DNA of 56,080 bases from Actinomycetota bacterium (GCA_016931915.1 JAFGDU010000023.1:1-56080), one strand, 5' to 3'. Counted from the stretch's first letter, positions 26,876 through 38,420 are shown. Notes: a model not told the origin generated them from the letters alone. Numbers and translations are program-made.

Positions 26876-27068
26876 CCCATTATTAGAGCAGCTCATCGGC
26901 CACCCCGAACCCCTGGACGGAAGGAACGTACGACCGCTTCTTCCGCTTCCAGCAGTTCAACCAAAAGGGGTGTTCGTGTGCAAAACCCGGGAGCTTTTCC
27001 GCTTTCCCGCAGCATTCCACCTCTCTTTCCTGGTCTTTTCCTCTCATGCCAGAAGGTGGTGAAAAACC

Positions 27069-27842
27069 TTGGGTGCACCGGGCGATAAGCGAGCGCGCTT
27101 CCGCGAATCCGAAACGCCTCTCTATCCTCCGCATACTCGCGTCGCCTTGCCGGGCGGGGAGGGCTCTTACGAGGTCCTGGACATCGAGCGTGACCATGCG
27201 TGCTTTGCGGATTACGCCGCCGACCTCACGGATCTTCTTATAAAATCACTTCACGACATAGATGCCATTATCCCGCGCATCGCTCTGCGTGAGGTCGTCG
27301 ACAATCTCGTTCATGCCATTCCGTGTTCGGTATCCATAGTGTTCGATCCTCAACGTAAGAACCTGTTCATATCCGACACCGGGCCCGGTATACCCCGCCT
27401 TGACCTCGCTTTCGATCTTGGTTACTCCACCGCCAGCGAGGCACACAGAGCCTACATACGCGGGGTCGGTATCGGTCTTTACCTTGCTCGTGAGGATATC
27501 CGCTCCCTTGGTGGAGAGCTGCGCCTGGATACAGACCACGGCCGCGGCACCTACGTACAGTTTTCCCTCGAGCCCGTCCCCGCTCCCTCCTCGCCTGGCT
27601 GGCCCGGCGGTGCCGGAGCCTTCCACCTCACCCAGCGCCAGAACAACATCCTGTTCCTGCTCTCCGAGGGAGAGTCCCTCGGCCCGTCTCAGGTGTCGTC
27701 GGAATTGAACATCGGGGTCAGTACTGCCCATCGCGATCTTGTAAAACTGCAGGATCTTGGGCTTATTTACTTGAATTCTACTGGAAAAAGATTCCTTTCA
27801 GAGCTGGGAAGGTCCTACTTGCAGAGCCTTCTGTCGCTGTAA
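27069..27842 (+). CDS. GHKL-type ATPase fused to a helix-turn-helix domain
   Basis: 257 residues. Residues about 45-170 form a histidine-kinase-like (GHKL) ATPase domain with an N box (E75, N79 in LREVVDNLVHA), G1 box SDTGPGIP (102-109) and G2 box GVGIGLYLA (132-140). No HisKA dimerisation domain or phospho-acceptor histidine is present. A Pro/Gly linker leads to a winged helix-turn-helix (about 187-252: LTQRQNNILFLLSEG ... VSTAHRDLVKLQDLGLIY). It therefore looks like an ATP-sensing DNA-binding protein rather than a kinase. The TTG start has AAGGTGG 9 nt upstream. It lies 48 nt before dnaA on the same strand and is probably co-transcribed with it. I know no described family with this order. 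Confidence 0.8.
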   Translation: MGAPGDKRARFRESETPLYPPHTRVALPGGEGSYEVLDIERDHACFADYAADLTDLLIKSLHDIDAIIPRIALREVVDNLVHAIPCSVSIVFDPQRKNLFISDTGPGIPRLDLAFDLGYSTASEAHRAYIRGVGIGLYLAREDIRSLGGELRLDTDHGRGTYVQFSLEPVPAPSSPGWPGGAGAFHLTQRQNNILFLLSEGESLGPSQVSSELNIGVSTAHRDLVKLQDLGLIYLNSTGKRFLSELGRSYLQSLLSL

Positions 27843-27890
27843 TAGAATAGCGCTGTGATGTGCCCGCGTACCTCCTTGGGGGATGATCCA

Positions 27891-29240
27891 GTGTCGGCAA
27901 AAACGAGCCTTTTATGGGACAAATGTAAGGACGTAATACAGGAGCGCGTCACCGATTCCTCTTCCATGTGGTTTAAGAACCTGCATGCAGACAAGGTGGA
28001 GGGGACGACGCTCATCGTTTATACCAACAACAGCTTCACCAAGGAGTGGGTTGATAAGAGATACCTTAACCTTATACAAGAGGTTGCGTCCGATATATTT
28101 CCCGGAGTCGACCAGGTAAAGGTGGTGCTCAAGGATCGCCGCAGAAAGGGTAGCCGTGATCCCGTTTACCTCGACGTCAACATCCTTGCCGAGGAGGAGA
28201 GCGTTGAGACGTCGAGCGATCTTAACCCTCGCTTCACGTTCGATACCTTCGTTATCGGCGCCAGCAACCGCTTTTCCCATGCCGCCGCCTTATCGGTTTC
28301 GGAGAACCCTACCTCCTACAACCCCCTCTACATCTATGGCGGGGTCGGTCTGGGTAAGACCCACCTTCTTCACTCCATAGGTCATTACACTAAAAACCTC
28401 TACCCAAACTTCAAAATCATCTACAGGTCCTCGGAACAATTCCTCAACGACTTCATAAACTCACTTACCTCGAACCGGGTGCCCTCCTTTCAGAAGAAAT
28501 ACCGTTCCATAGATATGCTTCTTATCGATGACATCCAGTTTCTCGCCAACAAGGAACGCACCGTTGAGGAGTTCTTTCACACCTTTAACGATCTTCACAA
28601 CAATAACAAGCAGATCATTCTCAGCAGCGATTGTCCTCCGAAAGAGATATCCGGCCTGCAGGAGAGGTTGATCTCGAGGTTCGAATGGGGTCTTATAACC
28701 GACATACAACCCCCAGAGCTCGAGACTCGTATAGCTATCCTGAGAAAGAAATGCGCCCTGGATAAGAAGGAGATATCCGATGACGTTATCAACTACATTG
28801 CGTCGCGCTTCGACTCCAACATCAGGGAGTTGGAGGGAGCCCTCATCCGTGTCGTCGCTTACTCCAGCCTGACCAAGGAATCCATCACCCTCGATATGGC
28901 CAAGGACGTTCTCCGTGACATCCTGCCGGAAGAGGAACCGAAGGATATCACCATCGATCACATAATGAATACCACCGCCGATTATTTCAACATCTCCGTA
29001 AAACAGCTGGCTAGCCCCAATCGCTCCCGCCAGCTTGTTACCGCGCGGCAGATATGTATGTACCTGTGCCGAGAGTTGACGAACCAGTCGCTTCCCGCCA
29101 TAAGCAATGCTTTTGGTGGACGCCACCATTCCACCACCATCCATTCCGTGGATAAGATAAAAACCCTCATGGAGGAGAAAAGGGATATATATAACGCTGT
29201 ACAGAAGCTTACCAACAAGATAAAGCACGCCGAAACGTAA
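27891..29240 (+). CDS. dnaA: Chromosomal replication initiator DnaA
   Basis: Binds DnaA boxes and unwinds the origin. Domain I begins LWDKCKDVI. The AAA+ domain has Walker A (GGVGLGKTHLLHSIG), Walker B (LLIDDIQFL) and sensor motifs, and domain IV has the box-reading signature QLVTARQICMYLCRELT and FGGRHHSTTIHS. The GTG at 27891 is chosen because GGGGGA lies 7 nt upstream and it places the start just before domain I, giving 449 residues. In-frame GTG/ATG codons at 27855/27858 have no ribosome site. Unlike dnaN and later genes, its codons often end in C or T, in keeping with a position left of the origin. Confidence 0.98.
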   Translation: MSAKTSLLWDKCKDVIQERVTDSSSMWFKNLHADKVEGTTLIVYTNNSFTKEWVDKRYLNLIQEVASDIFPGVDQVKVVLKDRRRKGSRDPVYLDVNILAEEESVETSSDLNPRFTFDTFVIGASNRFSHAAALSVSENPTSYNPLYIYGGVGLGKTHLLHSIGHYTKNLYPNFKIIYRSSEQFLNDFINSLTSNRVPSFQKKYRSIDMLLIDDIQFLANKERTVEEFFHTFNDLHNNNKQIILSSDCPPKEISGLQERLISRFEWGLITDIQPPELETRIAILRKKCALDKKEISDDVINYIASRFDSNIRELEGALIRVVAYSSLTKESITLDMAKDVLRDILPEEEPKDITIDHIMNTTADYFNISVKQLASPNRSRQLVTARQICMYLCRELTNQSLPAISNAFGGRHHSTTIHSVDKIKTLMEEKRDIYNAVQKLTNKIKHAET

Positions 29241-29487
29241 ACATTCTGTTTACAGCCTGTTAACAAAGGTGCAAAAAATGTGTGTACTAAACACCACAAC
29301 AAAACGGTTGTTTATAAACTCCCTGTTATCAACAGCTTCTTCTTCGTTGTACACAGGTTTTTATACATGTTTTTATGCCTTTTATTCAGCCAGGAAAGAC
29401 GTTTTAAACAGTTTTAACAGTCTCTATTAAGACTACTCCTATAAAATATATTTAAAGAGTATAAGAAATAACAGGAGGTAAGAGGTT
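29241..29487. other. oriC: Probable replication origin oriC
   Basis: 247 bp between dnaA and dnaN. DnaA-box-like sites include TTATCAACA (29326-29334) and TTGTACACA (29347-29355), with weaker matches nearby. An A/T-only-like stretch at about 29439-29472 (TATAAAATATATTTAAAGAG) would suit DNA unwinding. Plus-strand composition of coding genes switches from C/T-rich to A/G-rich across this gap. Few boxes match the strict consensus, so the relaxed nonamer TTATCAACA may be the local form. Confidence 0.7.
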
Positions 29488-30576
29488 ATGAAATTCAGCG
29501 CCTTGAGGGAAGACCTGTTAAGCGCCGTGCAGATAGTCCAATATTCGGCAAATGCCAAAGGAATGATGCCCATACTCTCTGGTATCAGGATAGAGAGCGC
29601 ACAGGAAGGACTGGTACTGCACTCGACGGATCTGGAATCCTATACTATCACCAGATGCTCCGCAAACGTGGAAAAGGAAGGGGAGTGTGTGGTCAACCTG
29701 AAGATCTTAATGGATTATCTCAGGGATGCCAGAGACGAGAAAGTGGAAGTAGAGATAGTTGGGAACGAAATGTTGCTGCGAGGAGAAAAAGCGCTTTTTA
29801 AACTTTTTACCATGCCGGCGGAGGATTTTCCGAACGCTCCCGTAGTGGAGACGAAGGTATTGGAGGAAGTGGAGAATAAGGTACTTATGCCGGCGATACA
29901 GAAGGTATCACGGGCGGCATCAAGGGACGAGAAGAGACCGACGCTCCTGGGGATGTTGTTGGAGATAGAGAGAGAAGAGGTAAGGATGGTAAGTACGGAC
30001 AGCTACCGGCTTGCGATAAGAAAAATAAGAGAAGGGTTCAGGGCACAAGAGGAAGGGAAGTATATAATCCCGGCTTCCGCCATGGCGAACCTCGTAAGAA
30101 TAGCCGGAAAAGAGGAAAAGATGGATGTTTACAGGGATGAGAACAAAGGGCAGGTGAGGTTTGACGTGGGGGGGTCGAGCCACATTATAAGGTTGATAGA
30201 GGGAAAGTTTCCCAAGTATGGACAGTTTATTCCCGAGAGTATAGAGAACCTGGTAGAGGTAGAGAAAGAGGCGTTGCTTGGCGCCTTGAAAAGGGCTTCG
30301 CTGATAAGTAGCACCGTGAAGATCATTATCAGCGGTGACAGTATAACCGTGGAGAGCGAGTCAAGGGATGTGGGAGAGGGAAAGGAAGAGATATCCGCGT
30401 CTTACAACGGAGAGGATATGGAAATCGCCTTCAATAGCAGGTTTTTAGAGGATGGAATAATGTCTATCGACGGAGATAAGATGGTGATGAGCATAACGGA
30501 GTCACTGAAGCCGGGCATCATAAAAGAAAAAGAGGGGGAGGAATTTATGTACATTATCATGCCCATAAGGCTGTAG
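29488..30576 (+). CDS. dnaN: DNA polymerase III beta subunit (sliding clamp)
   Basis: Ring-shaped processivity clamp of 362 residues, three clamp domains of about 120 residues each. Recognisable segments are the MKFSALREDLLSAVQIVQ opening, the middle-domain VSTDSYRLAIRK and the C-terminal IIMPIRL. ATG 29488 has a strong AGGAGGTAAGAGG upstream. It uses many AGA/AGG arginine codons, unlike dnaA. Followed 19 nt later by recF. Confidence 0.97.
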   Translation: MKFSALREDLLSAVQIVQYSANAKGMMPILSGIRIESAQEGLVLHSTDLESYTITRCSANVEKEGECVVNLKILMDYLRDARDEKVEVEIVGNEMLLRGEKALFKLFTMPAEDFPNAPVVETKVLEEVENKVLMPAIQKVSRAASRDEKRPTLLGMLLEIEREEVRMVSTDSYRLAIRKIREGFRAQEEGKYIIPASAMANLVRIAGKEEKMDVYRDENKGQVRFDVGGSSHIIRLIEGKFPKYGQFIPESIENLVEVEKEALLGALKRASLISSTVKIIISGDSITVESESRDVGEGKEEISASYNGEDMEIAFNSRFLEDGIMSIDGDKMVMSITESLKPGIIKEKEGEEFMYIIMPIRL

Positions 30577-30595
30577 GGGGTAAGAGAAGGCGGGC

Positions 30596-31636
30596 ATGAT
30601 AAGGCAGATAAGGCTGAATAATTTTAGGAACTACAACAACAGGAAAATAGAGTTTAGACCTGGTGTGAACATAATCATCGGCGATAACGGGCGAGGGAAG
30701 ACCAATCTTCTCGAGGCCTGTTTTTTCTTGTTGCAGGGAAGGTCAATGAGGACTGCAGACGTGAGAGAGTTGGTGAGGGGCGATGAGGAGGAAGCGGTTC
30801 TGGAAGGAGTCCTATATAAGGATAGAGAGATAAAGATAAGGAATGTAATAAATAGGGAGGGAGAGGTAAAAGGAAGGAAAGGCGTTAAGGAAATAAGCGC
30901 GGTGTCCTTTCAACCTGACGATATATGGATGGTAAAGGGTGGGCCGGAGGAAAGAAGAAAATACCTCGACGAGGTGATAGGAGAGACGAAAACGGGGTAC
31001 CGGGAGATATTGAGGGAATATCAACGCACGTTGAAGCAGAGAAACGAAGCACTGAAAGCGGTAAGAAAAGGCATCAAGGACAGAGGGTACATAAGAAACT
31101 GGAACCCCCTGCTTTACCGCAACGGAAGAACGATAGTCGAGGAGAGGACGGAGACCCTGAGAACACTGCGGGGAGAGATGACAGGGTTGGGAGAAAAATG
31201 GGGCAAAGGAAGCATAGAGACGAGGTATTATACTTCCATGGGGGACAACGTCGGCGACGAGGAAAAAACCATGGAGAGGATAATAAAGATGGAGGATGCG
31301 GAGATCAGAAGGGGGGCAAGCCTGATCGGACCGCACCGCGATGAACTGCTGTTGTTTCTTGCTGGGAGGAACGTGAGAAGAGAATGCTCGCAGGGGGAGC
31401 AGAAGCTGGTAACGATAGCATGGAGGCTGGCGCAGGCGAAGATCGTGCAGGGTGGAACGGGGAGGCAGGCAATGCTGTTGATGGACGACTGCCTATCGGA
31501 GCTGGACGAGGCCAACCGCAGGACGATACTGCGCGAGCTCGAGGAATGGGAGCAGTCACTCCTCACCACCACCGATGACAGCGCGGAGTTTGAGGGAACC
31601 AACCGGGTGTGGCTCGAAGGAAAGAGGGACGAGTGA
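30596..31636 (+). CDS. recF: DNA replication and repair protein RecF
   Basis: SMC-like ATPase that helps load RecA at gaps. Walker A is GDNGRGKT near the N-terminus, the opening MIRQIRLNNFRNY is typical, and the C-terminal signature and Walker B are CSQGEQKLVTIAWRLAQ and LLMDDCLSELD. At 346 residues it is slightly shorter than the usual 360-370, with short central coiled segments. The stop overlaps the GTG of the next gene (GTGA). Confidence 0.95.
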   Translation: MIRQIRLNNFRNYNNRKIEFRPGVNIIIGDNGRGKTNLLEACFFLLQGRSMRTADVRELVRGDEEEAVLEGVLYKDREIKIRNVINREGEVKGRKGVKEISAVSFQPDDIWMVKGGPEERRKYLDEVIGETKTGYREILREYQRTLKQRNEALKAVRKGIKDRGYIRNWNPLLYRNGRTIVEERTETLRTLRGEMTGLGEKWGKGSIETRYYTSMGDNVGDEEKTMERIIKMEDAEIRRGASLIGPHRDELLLFLAGRNVRRECSQGEQKLVTIAWRLAQAKIVQGGTGRQAMLLMDDCLSELDEANRRTILRELEEWEQSLLTTTDDSAEFEGTNRVWLEGKRDE

Positions 31637-31938
31637 CGGAAGAGAGAGAAACGAGGGATATAGGAGAAACGCTACAGGAGCTCCTGCTCTCCGAGGGAAT
31701 GGAGGACCTTCGAGAGTTGGTAAGGATAAGGGAGGTGTGGAGTGAGCTGGTGGGCGAGAAGGTCGCATTTGAGTCGAAGCCATACCGGCTCGAGGGAGAG
31801 AGGTTGTATGTCGGCGTTAAGTCGCATGCATGGGTACAGGAGCTACACTACCGCAAGGAAGAGATAAAAAGCGCCATACGAGAAAAAGCGGGCGTGGAGA
31901 TAGGGGAGATAATAATAAAAATACTAAACCTAAAGTGA
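31633..31938 (+). CDS. DUF721 (DciA-like) protein
   Basis: 101 residues from the GTG overlapping the recF stop. The DUF721 core is present: VRIREVWSELVGEKVA, then YRLEGERLYVGVKSHAWVQEL. DciA proteins of this family interact with the replicative helicase DnaB and help load it in bacteria without DnaC or DnaI. Short family members lie between recF and gyrB in Actinobacteria. An upstream frame to 31609 is open but unsupported. Confidence 0.88.
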   Translation: MTEERETRDIGETLQELLLSEGMEDLRELVRIREVWSELVGEKVAFESKPYRLEGERLYVGVKSHAWVQELHYRKEEIKSAIREKAGVEIGEIIIKILNLK

Positions 31939-32028
31939 AGGGTTAGTTAAGAGGATAAAGGCGCGGTTTCACGGATACATTCATACACAAAATAGATGAT
32001 AAAAAAAGAGGTTGATGTAACCCCATGA

Positions 32029-32037
32029 TGATATAAT
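32029..32037 (+). promoter_or_regulatory. Extended -10 promoter before gyrB
   Basis: TGATATAAT at 32029-32037 is a TGn-extended consensus -10 box in the 156-bp gap before gyrB. The predicted start near 32044 leaves a leader of about 50 nt with a small GCGG/CCGC hairpin (about 32055-32068) ahead of the ribosome site. Confidence 0.55.
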
Positions 32038-32094
32038 TTTGGTGTGTTTAGACCGCGGGAAAACCGCATGAATATATGGCGAGACGGAGGATAA

Positions 32095-34014
<1,920 letters not shown>

Positions 34015-34045
34015 GAGATTCCGGTAGTTCACGCCAGGAGGAAAA

Positions 34046-36523
34046 ATGGTACAAGCCCTTGCCGGGAAGATAAAGCCCATAGAGATAGACGAGGAGATGC
34101 AGCGCTCGTTCATGGACTATGCCATGAGCGTGATCGTGAGCCGGGCTCTACCCGACATCAGGGATGGGCTCAAGCCCGTGCACCGCAGAATACTCTACGG
34201 TATGTACGAGCAGAACCTTTACCCCAACCGCCCCCACCGCAAGTCGGCCAGGGTGGTGGGAGACGTCATGGGGAAATACCACCCCCACGGCGATCAGGCA
34301 ATATACGACACCCTGGTAAGGATGGCCCAGGATTTCTCCTCGCGCTACGAGCTCGTCGACGGCCATGGCAACTTCGGCTCCATCGACGGAGACAGCCCGG
34401 CGGCGATGCGTTATACGGAGGCGCGCCTCTCTCAAATCAGCATGGAGCTGCTCAGGGATATCGACAAGGACACGGTCGATTTCGTCCCCAACTACGACGA
34501 ATCGCTGCAGGAACCCCTCATGCTGCCGTCCCGTTTTCCCAACCTCCTGGCCAACGGGTCGTCGGGAATAGCCGTGGGCATGTCCACCAACATACCTCCG
34601 CACAACCTGGGCGAGGTTATAGACGCGGCGATAGCGGTGATAAAGAAGCCGGATATCGAGACTCGGGAACTCATGAAACACGTGCAAGGCCCGGACTTCC
34701 CCACCGCGGGCATGGTCATGGGACTCGAGGGGCTGCGAGAAGCCTACGAGAACGGCCGTGGCGTTATCCGGGTCAGGGGGCGTGCCCATATCGAGCAGAA
34801 CAAGGCCGGCCGCTCCAGCATCGTCATCACCGAGATCCCCTATCAGGTGAACAAGTCGCGTTTGACCGAGAGGATAGCCGAGCTCGTGCGCACCAAGAAA
34901 CTTGCCGGGATCTCCGACCTTCGCGACGAGAGCGACCGGGCGGGAATGCGCCTGGTGGTAGAGCTGCGCAAGGACAGCGCGCCGCAGGTGGTACTGAACC
35001 AGCTTTACAAACACACCCAACTCCAGGACTCGTTCGGGATCATCATGATCGCGCTGGTAGAGGGAGTGCCGCGAACGCTCAGCCTCAAGGAAGCACTGCA
35101 AGGATACGTCGATCACCAGGTGAGCGTGGTAACCAGGCGCACGAAGTTCGATCTGGACAAGGCGGAGAAGCGGGCCCACATACTCGAAGGGCTGCTCGTC
35201 GCCCTGGCCAACCTGGACGAAGTCATCGCCCTGATCAAGAAGTCGCGCACGGTCGATGATGCCAGGAAGGGGTTGATGAAGCGGTTCAAGCTGAGCCAGG
35301 AGCAGGCCCAGGCCATCCTGGACATGAGGCTGCAGAGGCTGACCGGGCTGGAAAGGGACAAGGTCAAGGAAGAGCACAAGGAACTCAAGAAGGAGATCGC
35401 GCGCCTGAAGGAGATCCTCGCGGACGAGGAGAAATTGAAGGCCATCATCATGGAGGAGCTCCGAGCCATCAAGAAGCGTTTCGCGGACCCGCGCAGAACA
35501 GAGATAGTCCCGGACTACGAGGACCTCGAGATCGAAGACCTCATCGCCGAGGAAGAAGTGGTGGTCACTATCACCCATTCCGGCTACGTCAAGAGACTGC
35601 CCATCACCACCTACCGCACCCAGAGGAGGGGAGGGCGCGGAGTGATGGGGATGAACCTCAAGGAGGGGGACTTCGTCGAGCACCTCTTCGTCGCGTCGAC
35701 CCATCACTACATCCATTTCTTCTCCAACCGGGGAAAGGCTTACCGTTTGAAGGTATACGAACTCCCCGAGGGCTCGAGGGCGGCCAGGGGGCAGGCGCTG
35801 GTGAACCTGCTGCCGCTGAGCTCAGGGGAGAAGATATGCTCGGTCATCGCTACGAAGGATTACCCCGAGGAAGCCTTCCTGGTCATGACCACCAAGCACG
35901 GCATGGTCAAGAAGACGCCCTTCGTGAGTTACGATTCCCCGCGCAAGGACGGACTCATCGCCATCAGCCTCGTCGAAGGGGACGAGGTCATAGACACCAG
36001 GCTGACCGATGGAAGCATGGACCTGGTGATGGTGTCGCGCGGCGGCCAGGCAATTCGCTTTTCCGAGGCCGACTGCCGCTCCATGGGACGCGACACCCGC
36101 GGTGTAAGGGGCATGAAGCTCGGCAAGGATGACGAGGTAATCGCCATGGGCATAGCCGCCGAAGACGCCGACCTGTTCGTCATCACCGAACTGGGATACG
36201 GCAAGAGGACGGCCATCTCCAAATACCCCAAGCATCGTCGCGGGGGAAGGGGCGTGAAGACCATCTCCTTCACCGGAGGCAAGGGCCTGCTGGTTGGCGC
36301 GCGCGTGGTCAAGGAGAACCAGGAATTGATGGCGGTATCCATCGAGGGGGTGGTCATCCGTATGGCCATCGAAGACATCTCGCGCATGGGGCGCGCGACC
36401 CAGGGTGTTAGGATCATGAAGCTCGACGACGAGGACGGCGTGGCATCCATAGCACAGCTGGCCTCCCAGGAGGGGCTCCCCGAGCCCGAGGCAGAAACCG
36501 AGACCCAAGGGGAAGAGGGCTGA
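34046..36523 (+). CDS. gyrA: DNA gyrase subunit A
   Basis: DNA cleavage and rejoining subunit, 825 residues. Active Tyr is Y123 in AAMRYTE. The C-terminal beta-pinwheel contains the gyrase box [11 protein letters not shown], so this is gyrase, not topoisomerase IV. In the quinolone-contact helix the sequence is [10 protein letters not shown]: Gln84 stands where E. coli has Ser83, while the acidic Asp87 equivalent is kept. The C-terminal tail is acidic. Its stop overlaps the inferred start of the archease gene. Confidence 0.98.
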   Translation: MVQALAGKIKPIEIDEEMQRSFMDYAMSVIVSRALPDIRDGLKPVHRRILYGMYEQNLYPNRPHRKSARVVGDVMGKYHPHGDQAIYDTLVRMAQDFSSRYELVDGHGNFGSIDGDSPAAMRYTEARLSQISMELLRDIDKDTVDFVPNYDESLQEPLMLPSRFPNLLANGSSGIAVGMSTNIPPHNLGEVIDAAIAVIKKPDIETRELMKHVQGPDFPTAGMVMGLEGLREAYENGRGVIRVRGRAHIEQNKAGRSSIVITEIPYQVNKSRLTERIAELVRTKKLAGISDLRDESDRAGMRLVVELRKDSAPQVVLNQLYKHTQLQDSFGIIMIALVEGVPRTLSLKEALQGYVDHQVSVVTRRTKFDLDKAEKRAHILEGLLVALANLDEVIALIKKSRTVDDARKGLMKRFKLSQEQAQAILDMRLQRLTGLERDKVKEEHKELKKEIARLKEILADEEKLKAIIMEELRAIKKRFADPRRTEIVPDYEDLEIEDLIAEEEVVVTITHSGYVKRLPITTYRTQRRGGRGVMGMNLKEGDFVEHLFVASTHHYIHFFSNRGKAYRLKVYELPEGSRAARGQALVNLLPLSSGEKICSVIATKDYPEEAFLVMTTKHGMVKKTPFVSYDSPRKDGLIAISLVEGDEVIDTRLTDGSMDLVMVSRGGQAIRFSEADCRSMGRDTRGVRGMKLGKDDEVIAMGIAAEDADLFVITELGYGKRTAISKYPKHRRGGRGVKTISFTGGKGLLVGARVVKENQELMAVSIEGVVIRMAIEDISRMGRATQGVRIMKLDDEDGVASIAQLASQEGLPEPEAETETQGEEG

Positions 36524-36936
36524 CGGATTTCGAGATTGTAGAACACACTTCGGATACGGGCATCCGGGCCTACGGGGCCAGCATGCCCGAGGCTTTCGAG
36601 AACTGCGCGCTGGGCATGATGTCGCTCATGCTCGACCTGGAGAAGATCCGCCCGCAGCAGCGCGTAGGGCTGGAGGCGCAGGGCAGGGAGCCCAGGTCGC
36701 TGCTGGTATCTTGGCTCTCCGAGATCCTCTACAGGGTGGAAGCGGAGGGCTGGGCCCTGGGCGCCTTTCGTGTGTCTGAGATGGATGAAACCACGGTCCG
36801 TGGGTGGGGGGTGGGAGAGCCGCTGGACCCGGGCAGGCATGCGACCGGGATGGAGATCAAGGCGCCCACCTACCATATGCTAGAATTAAAGGAAGAAGGG
36901 GGCCGCTGGACGGCACAGGTCATATTCGACGTATAG
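36520..36936 (+). CDS. Archease, RtcB-activating protein
   Basis: Small metal-binding protein that promotes guanylylation and turnover of the RNA ligase RtcB. The family N-terminus ([16 protein letters not shown]) and C-terminus ([12 protein letters not shown] ... QVIFDV) are both present. The first ATG (36583) would cut off the conserved HTSDTGI block. In frame upstream there is no ATG, GTG or TTG; a CTG at 36520 overlaps the gyrA stop as CTGA and lies 1 nt after GGGGAAGAGGG. Starting there gives 138 residues, the normal length. rtcB follows 34 nt later, the classic pair. Confidence 0.88.
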   Translation: MTDFEIVEHTSDTGIRAYGASMPEAFENCALGMMSLMLDLEKIRPQQRVGLEAQGREPRSLLVSWLSEILYRVEAEGWALGAFRVSEMDETTVRGWGVGEPLDPGRHATGMEIKAPTYHMLELKEEGGRWTAQVIFDV

Positions 36937-36970
36937 AGATGGTACGACGCGCCCACGGGAGCCGGTACCC

Positions 36971-38416
36971 ATGAGCCTTATCGAAACCGCCAGGAAGATC
37001 GACGACTTCACCTGGGAAATACCACCAGACGTACAAGAGGGAATGCTCGTGCCGGGTTTGGTGTTCGGGAACCGCGCGCTCCTCGAGAAAGCGGACAGGG
37101 ACAACGCCCTGCAGCAGGTCGTTAACGTAGCCTGTCTTCCCGGGATAGTCAAGGCCTCCATGGCCATGCCAGACATCCACTGGGGATACGGCTTCCCTAT
37201 CGGCGGAGTGGCGGCGACCGCCTTCGCTGACGGCGTGATCTCACCCGGTGGAGTGGGATACGATATCTCCTGCGGGGTGCGGCTGGTGAAGACCTCCCTC
37301 GTGCATGCGGAAGCGAAGGGGAAGATGCGCGATCTTATAGACCTCCTCAATGCAACCGTTCCCAAGGGGCTGGGGACGAAAGGAAGGCTGCGCCTGGAGC
37401 GCAGGGAAATGGAGCGCATGGTATCCAGGGGCGCTGGTGAGCTGATCGCCAGGGGTATCGGCTGGGAGGAAGATCTCGAGGCCATGGAGGAAGGCGGCTG
37501 CTATCCGGGGGCCGACCCTGGCAAGGTAAGCGACAGAGCCTTTTCTCGCGGACGCGATCAGGTTGGAACCCTGGGTTCTGGAAACCATTTTCTGGAAATA
37601 CAGGTCGTGGACGAAGTAAGCCCCCCGGCAGAGAAACTTGGCATCTTCGAGGATCAGGTGGTGGTGATGGTGCACTCCGGTTCGCGCGGCATGGGGCATC
37701 AGATATGCACGGATTATATCGAGGTCATGGGGGCTGCCCTCCCCCGTTACGGGTACCGGCTGCCGGACCGGCAGCTGGTCTGTGCCCCGGTGGAGTCGCG
37801 TGAAGGACGGGACTACCTGGCGGCCATGGCCTGCGCCGCAAATTTCGCCATGTGCAACCGCGAGGCCATCACCCACTGGATGAGGGGGTGCTTCGAGAAG
37901 GTGTTCGGAACTGGTGCGAGGAAGCTGGGGATGGAGCTGCTCTACGACGTGTCGCACAACCTGGCGAAAAGCGAAGAGCACGAGGTGGATGGAAAATCGA
38001 TTCAATTGATGGTGCACCGCAAGGGCGCGACCCGGGCCTTCCCGGGCAGCCGCCCCGAGGTGGCAAGGAGATACGAGCAGACAGGACAGCCGGTGATCAT
38101 TCCCGGCGATATGGGCAGCTATTCCTACGTGCTCGTGGGTACCGATGAGGCTTTGCGCAAGAGCTTCGGTTCTACCTGCCATGGTGCCGGCAGGGCCATG
38201 AGCCGCAAGGCAGCCAGGAAGCGGGTGCGTGGCGATGAGCTGAGGGAAAGCCTGGAGGGCAGGGGAATACTGGTGCGCGCCGCACACCCCGCCGGGCTTG
38301 CAGAAGAAGCCCCCGAGGCCTACAAGGACGTACAGGAGGTGGTAGAGGCGTGCGAAGGGGCCGGCCTCTCGCGCAGGGTGGCGCGCATGCGCCCCCTGGC
38401 GGTGATGAAAGGTTGA
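36971..38416 (+). CDS. rtcB: RNA-splicing ligase RtcB
   Basis: GTP- and Mn-dependent ligase joining 2',3'-cyclic phosphate or 3'-phosphate RNA ends to 5'-OH ends, used in tRNA repair or splicing. 481 residues. Metal and active-site blocks are present: PDIHWGYGFPIGG, the Cys ligand in GVGYDISCGVRL, GSGNHFLEIQ, HSGSRGMGHQ, VSHNLAKSE, and the guanylylated His in GSTCHGAGRAMSR. It works with the archease encoded just upstream; the pair follows gyrA and precedes a tRNA gene. Confidence 0.97.
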   Translation: MSLIETARKIDDFTWEIPPDVQEGMLVPGLVFGNRALLEKADRDNALQQVVNVACLPGIVKASMAMPDIHWGYGFPIGGVAATAFADGVISPGGVGYDISCGVRLVKTSLVHAEAKGKMRDLIDLLNATVPKGLGTKGRLRLERREMERMVSRGAGELIARGIGWEEDLEAMEEGGCYPGADPGKVSDRAFSRGRDQVGTLGSGNHFLEIQVVDEVSPPAEKLGIFEDQVVVMVHSGSRGMGHQICTDYIEVMGAALPRYGYRLPDRQLVCAPVESREGRDYLAAMACAANFAMCNREAITHWMRGCFEKVFGTGARKLGMELLYDVSHNLAKSEEHEVDGKSIQLMVHRKGATRAFPGSRPEVARRYEQTGQPVIIPGDMGSYSYVLVGTDEALRKSFGSTCHGAGRAMSRKAARKRVRGDELRESLEGRGILVRAAHPAGLAEEAPEAYKDVQEVVEACEGAGLSRRVARMRPLAVMKG

Positions 38417-38420
38417 CGGC

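Larger units (their letters stand above)
26513..27068. other. rpmH-dnaA side intergenic region
   Basis: About 550 bp between the divergent rpmH operon and the ATPase/HTH gene. It holds a plus-strand promoter (26770-26798) and a DnaA-box cluster (26844-26875). The short open frames here lack ribosome sites and look non-coding. Confidence 0.6.

Noticed and set aside
31965..31978. Fourth parS site before gyrB (GTTTCACGGATACA)
   Set aside because: Only the left half matches; the right half of the palindrome is broken.
34148..35716. 522-codon open frame on the minus strand inside gyrA
   Set aside because: It mirrors gyrA codon structure in GC-rich DNA, has no family resemblance, and gyrA is intact.
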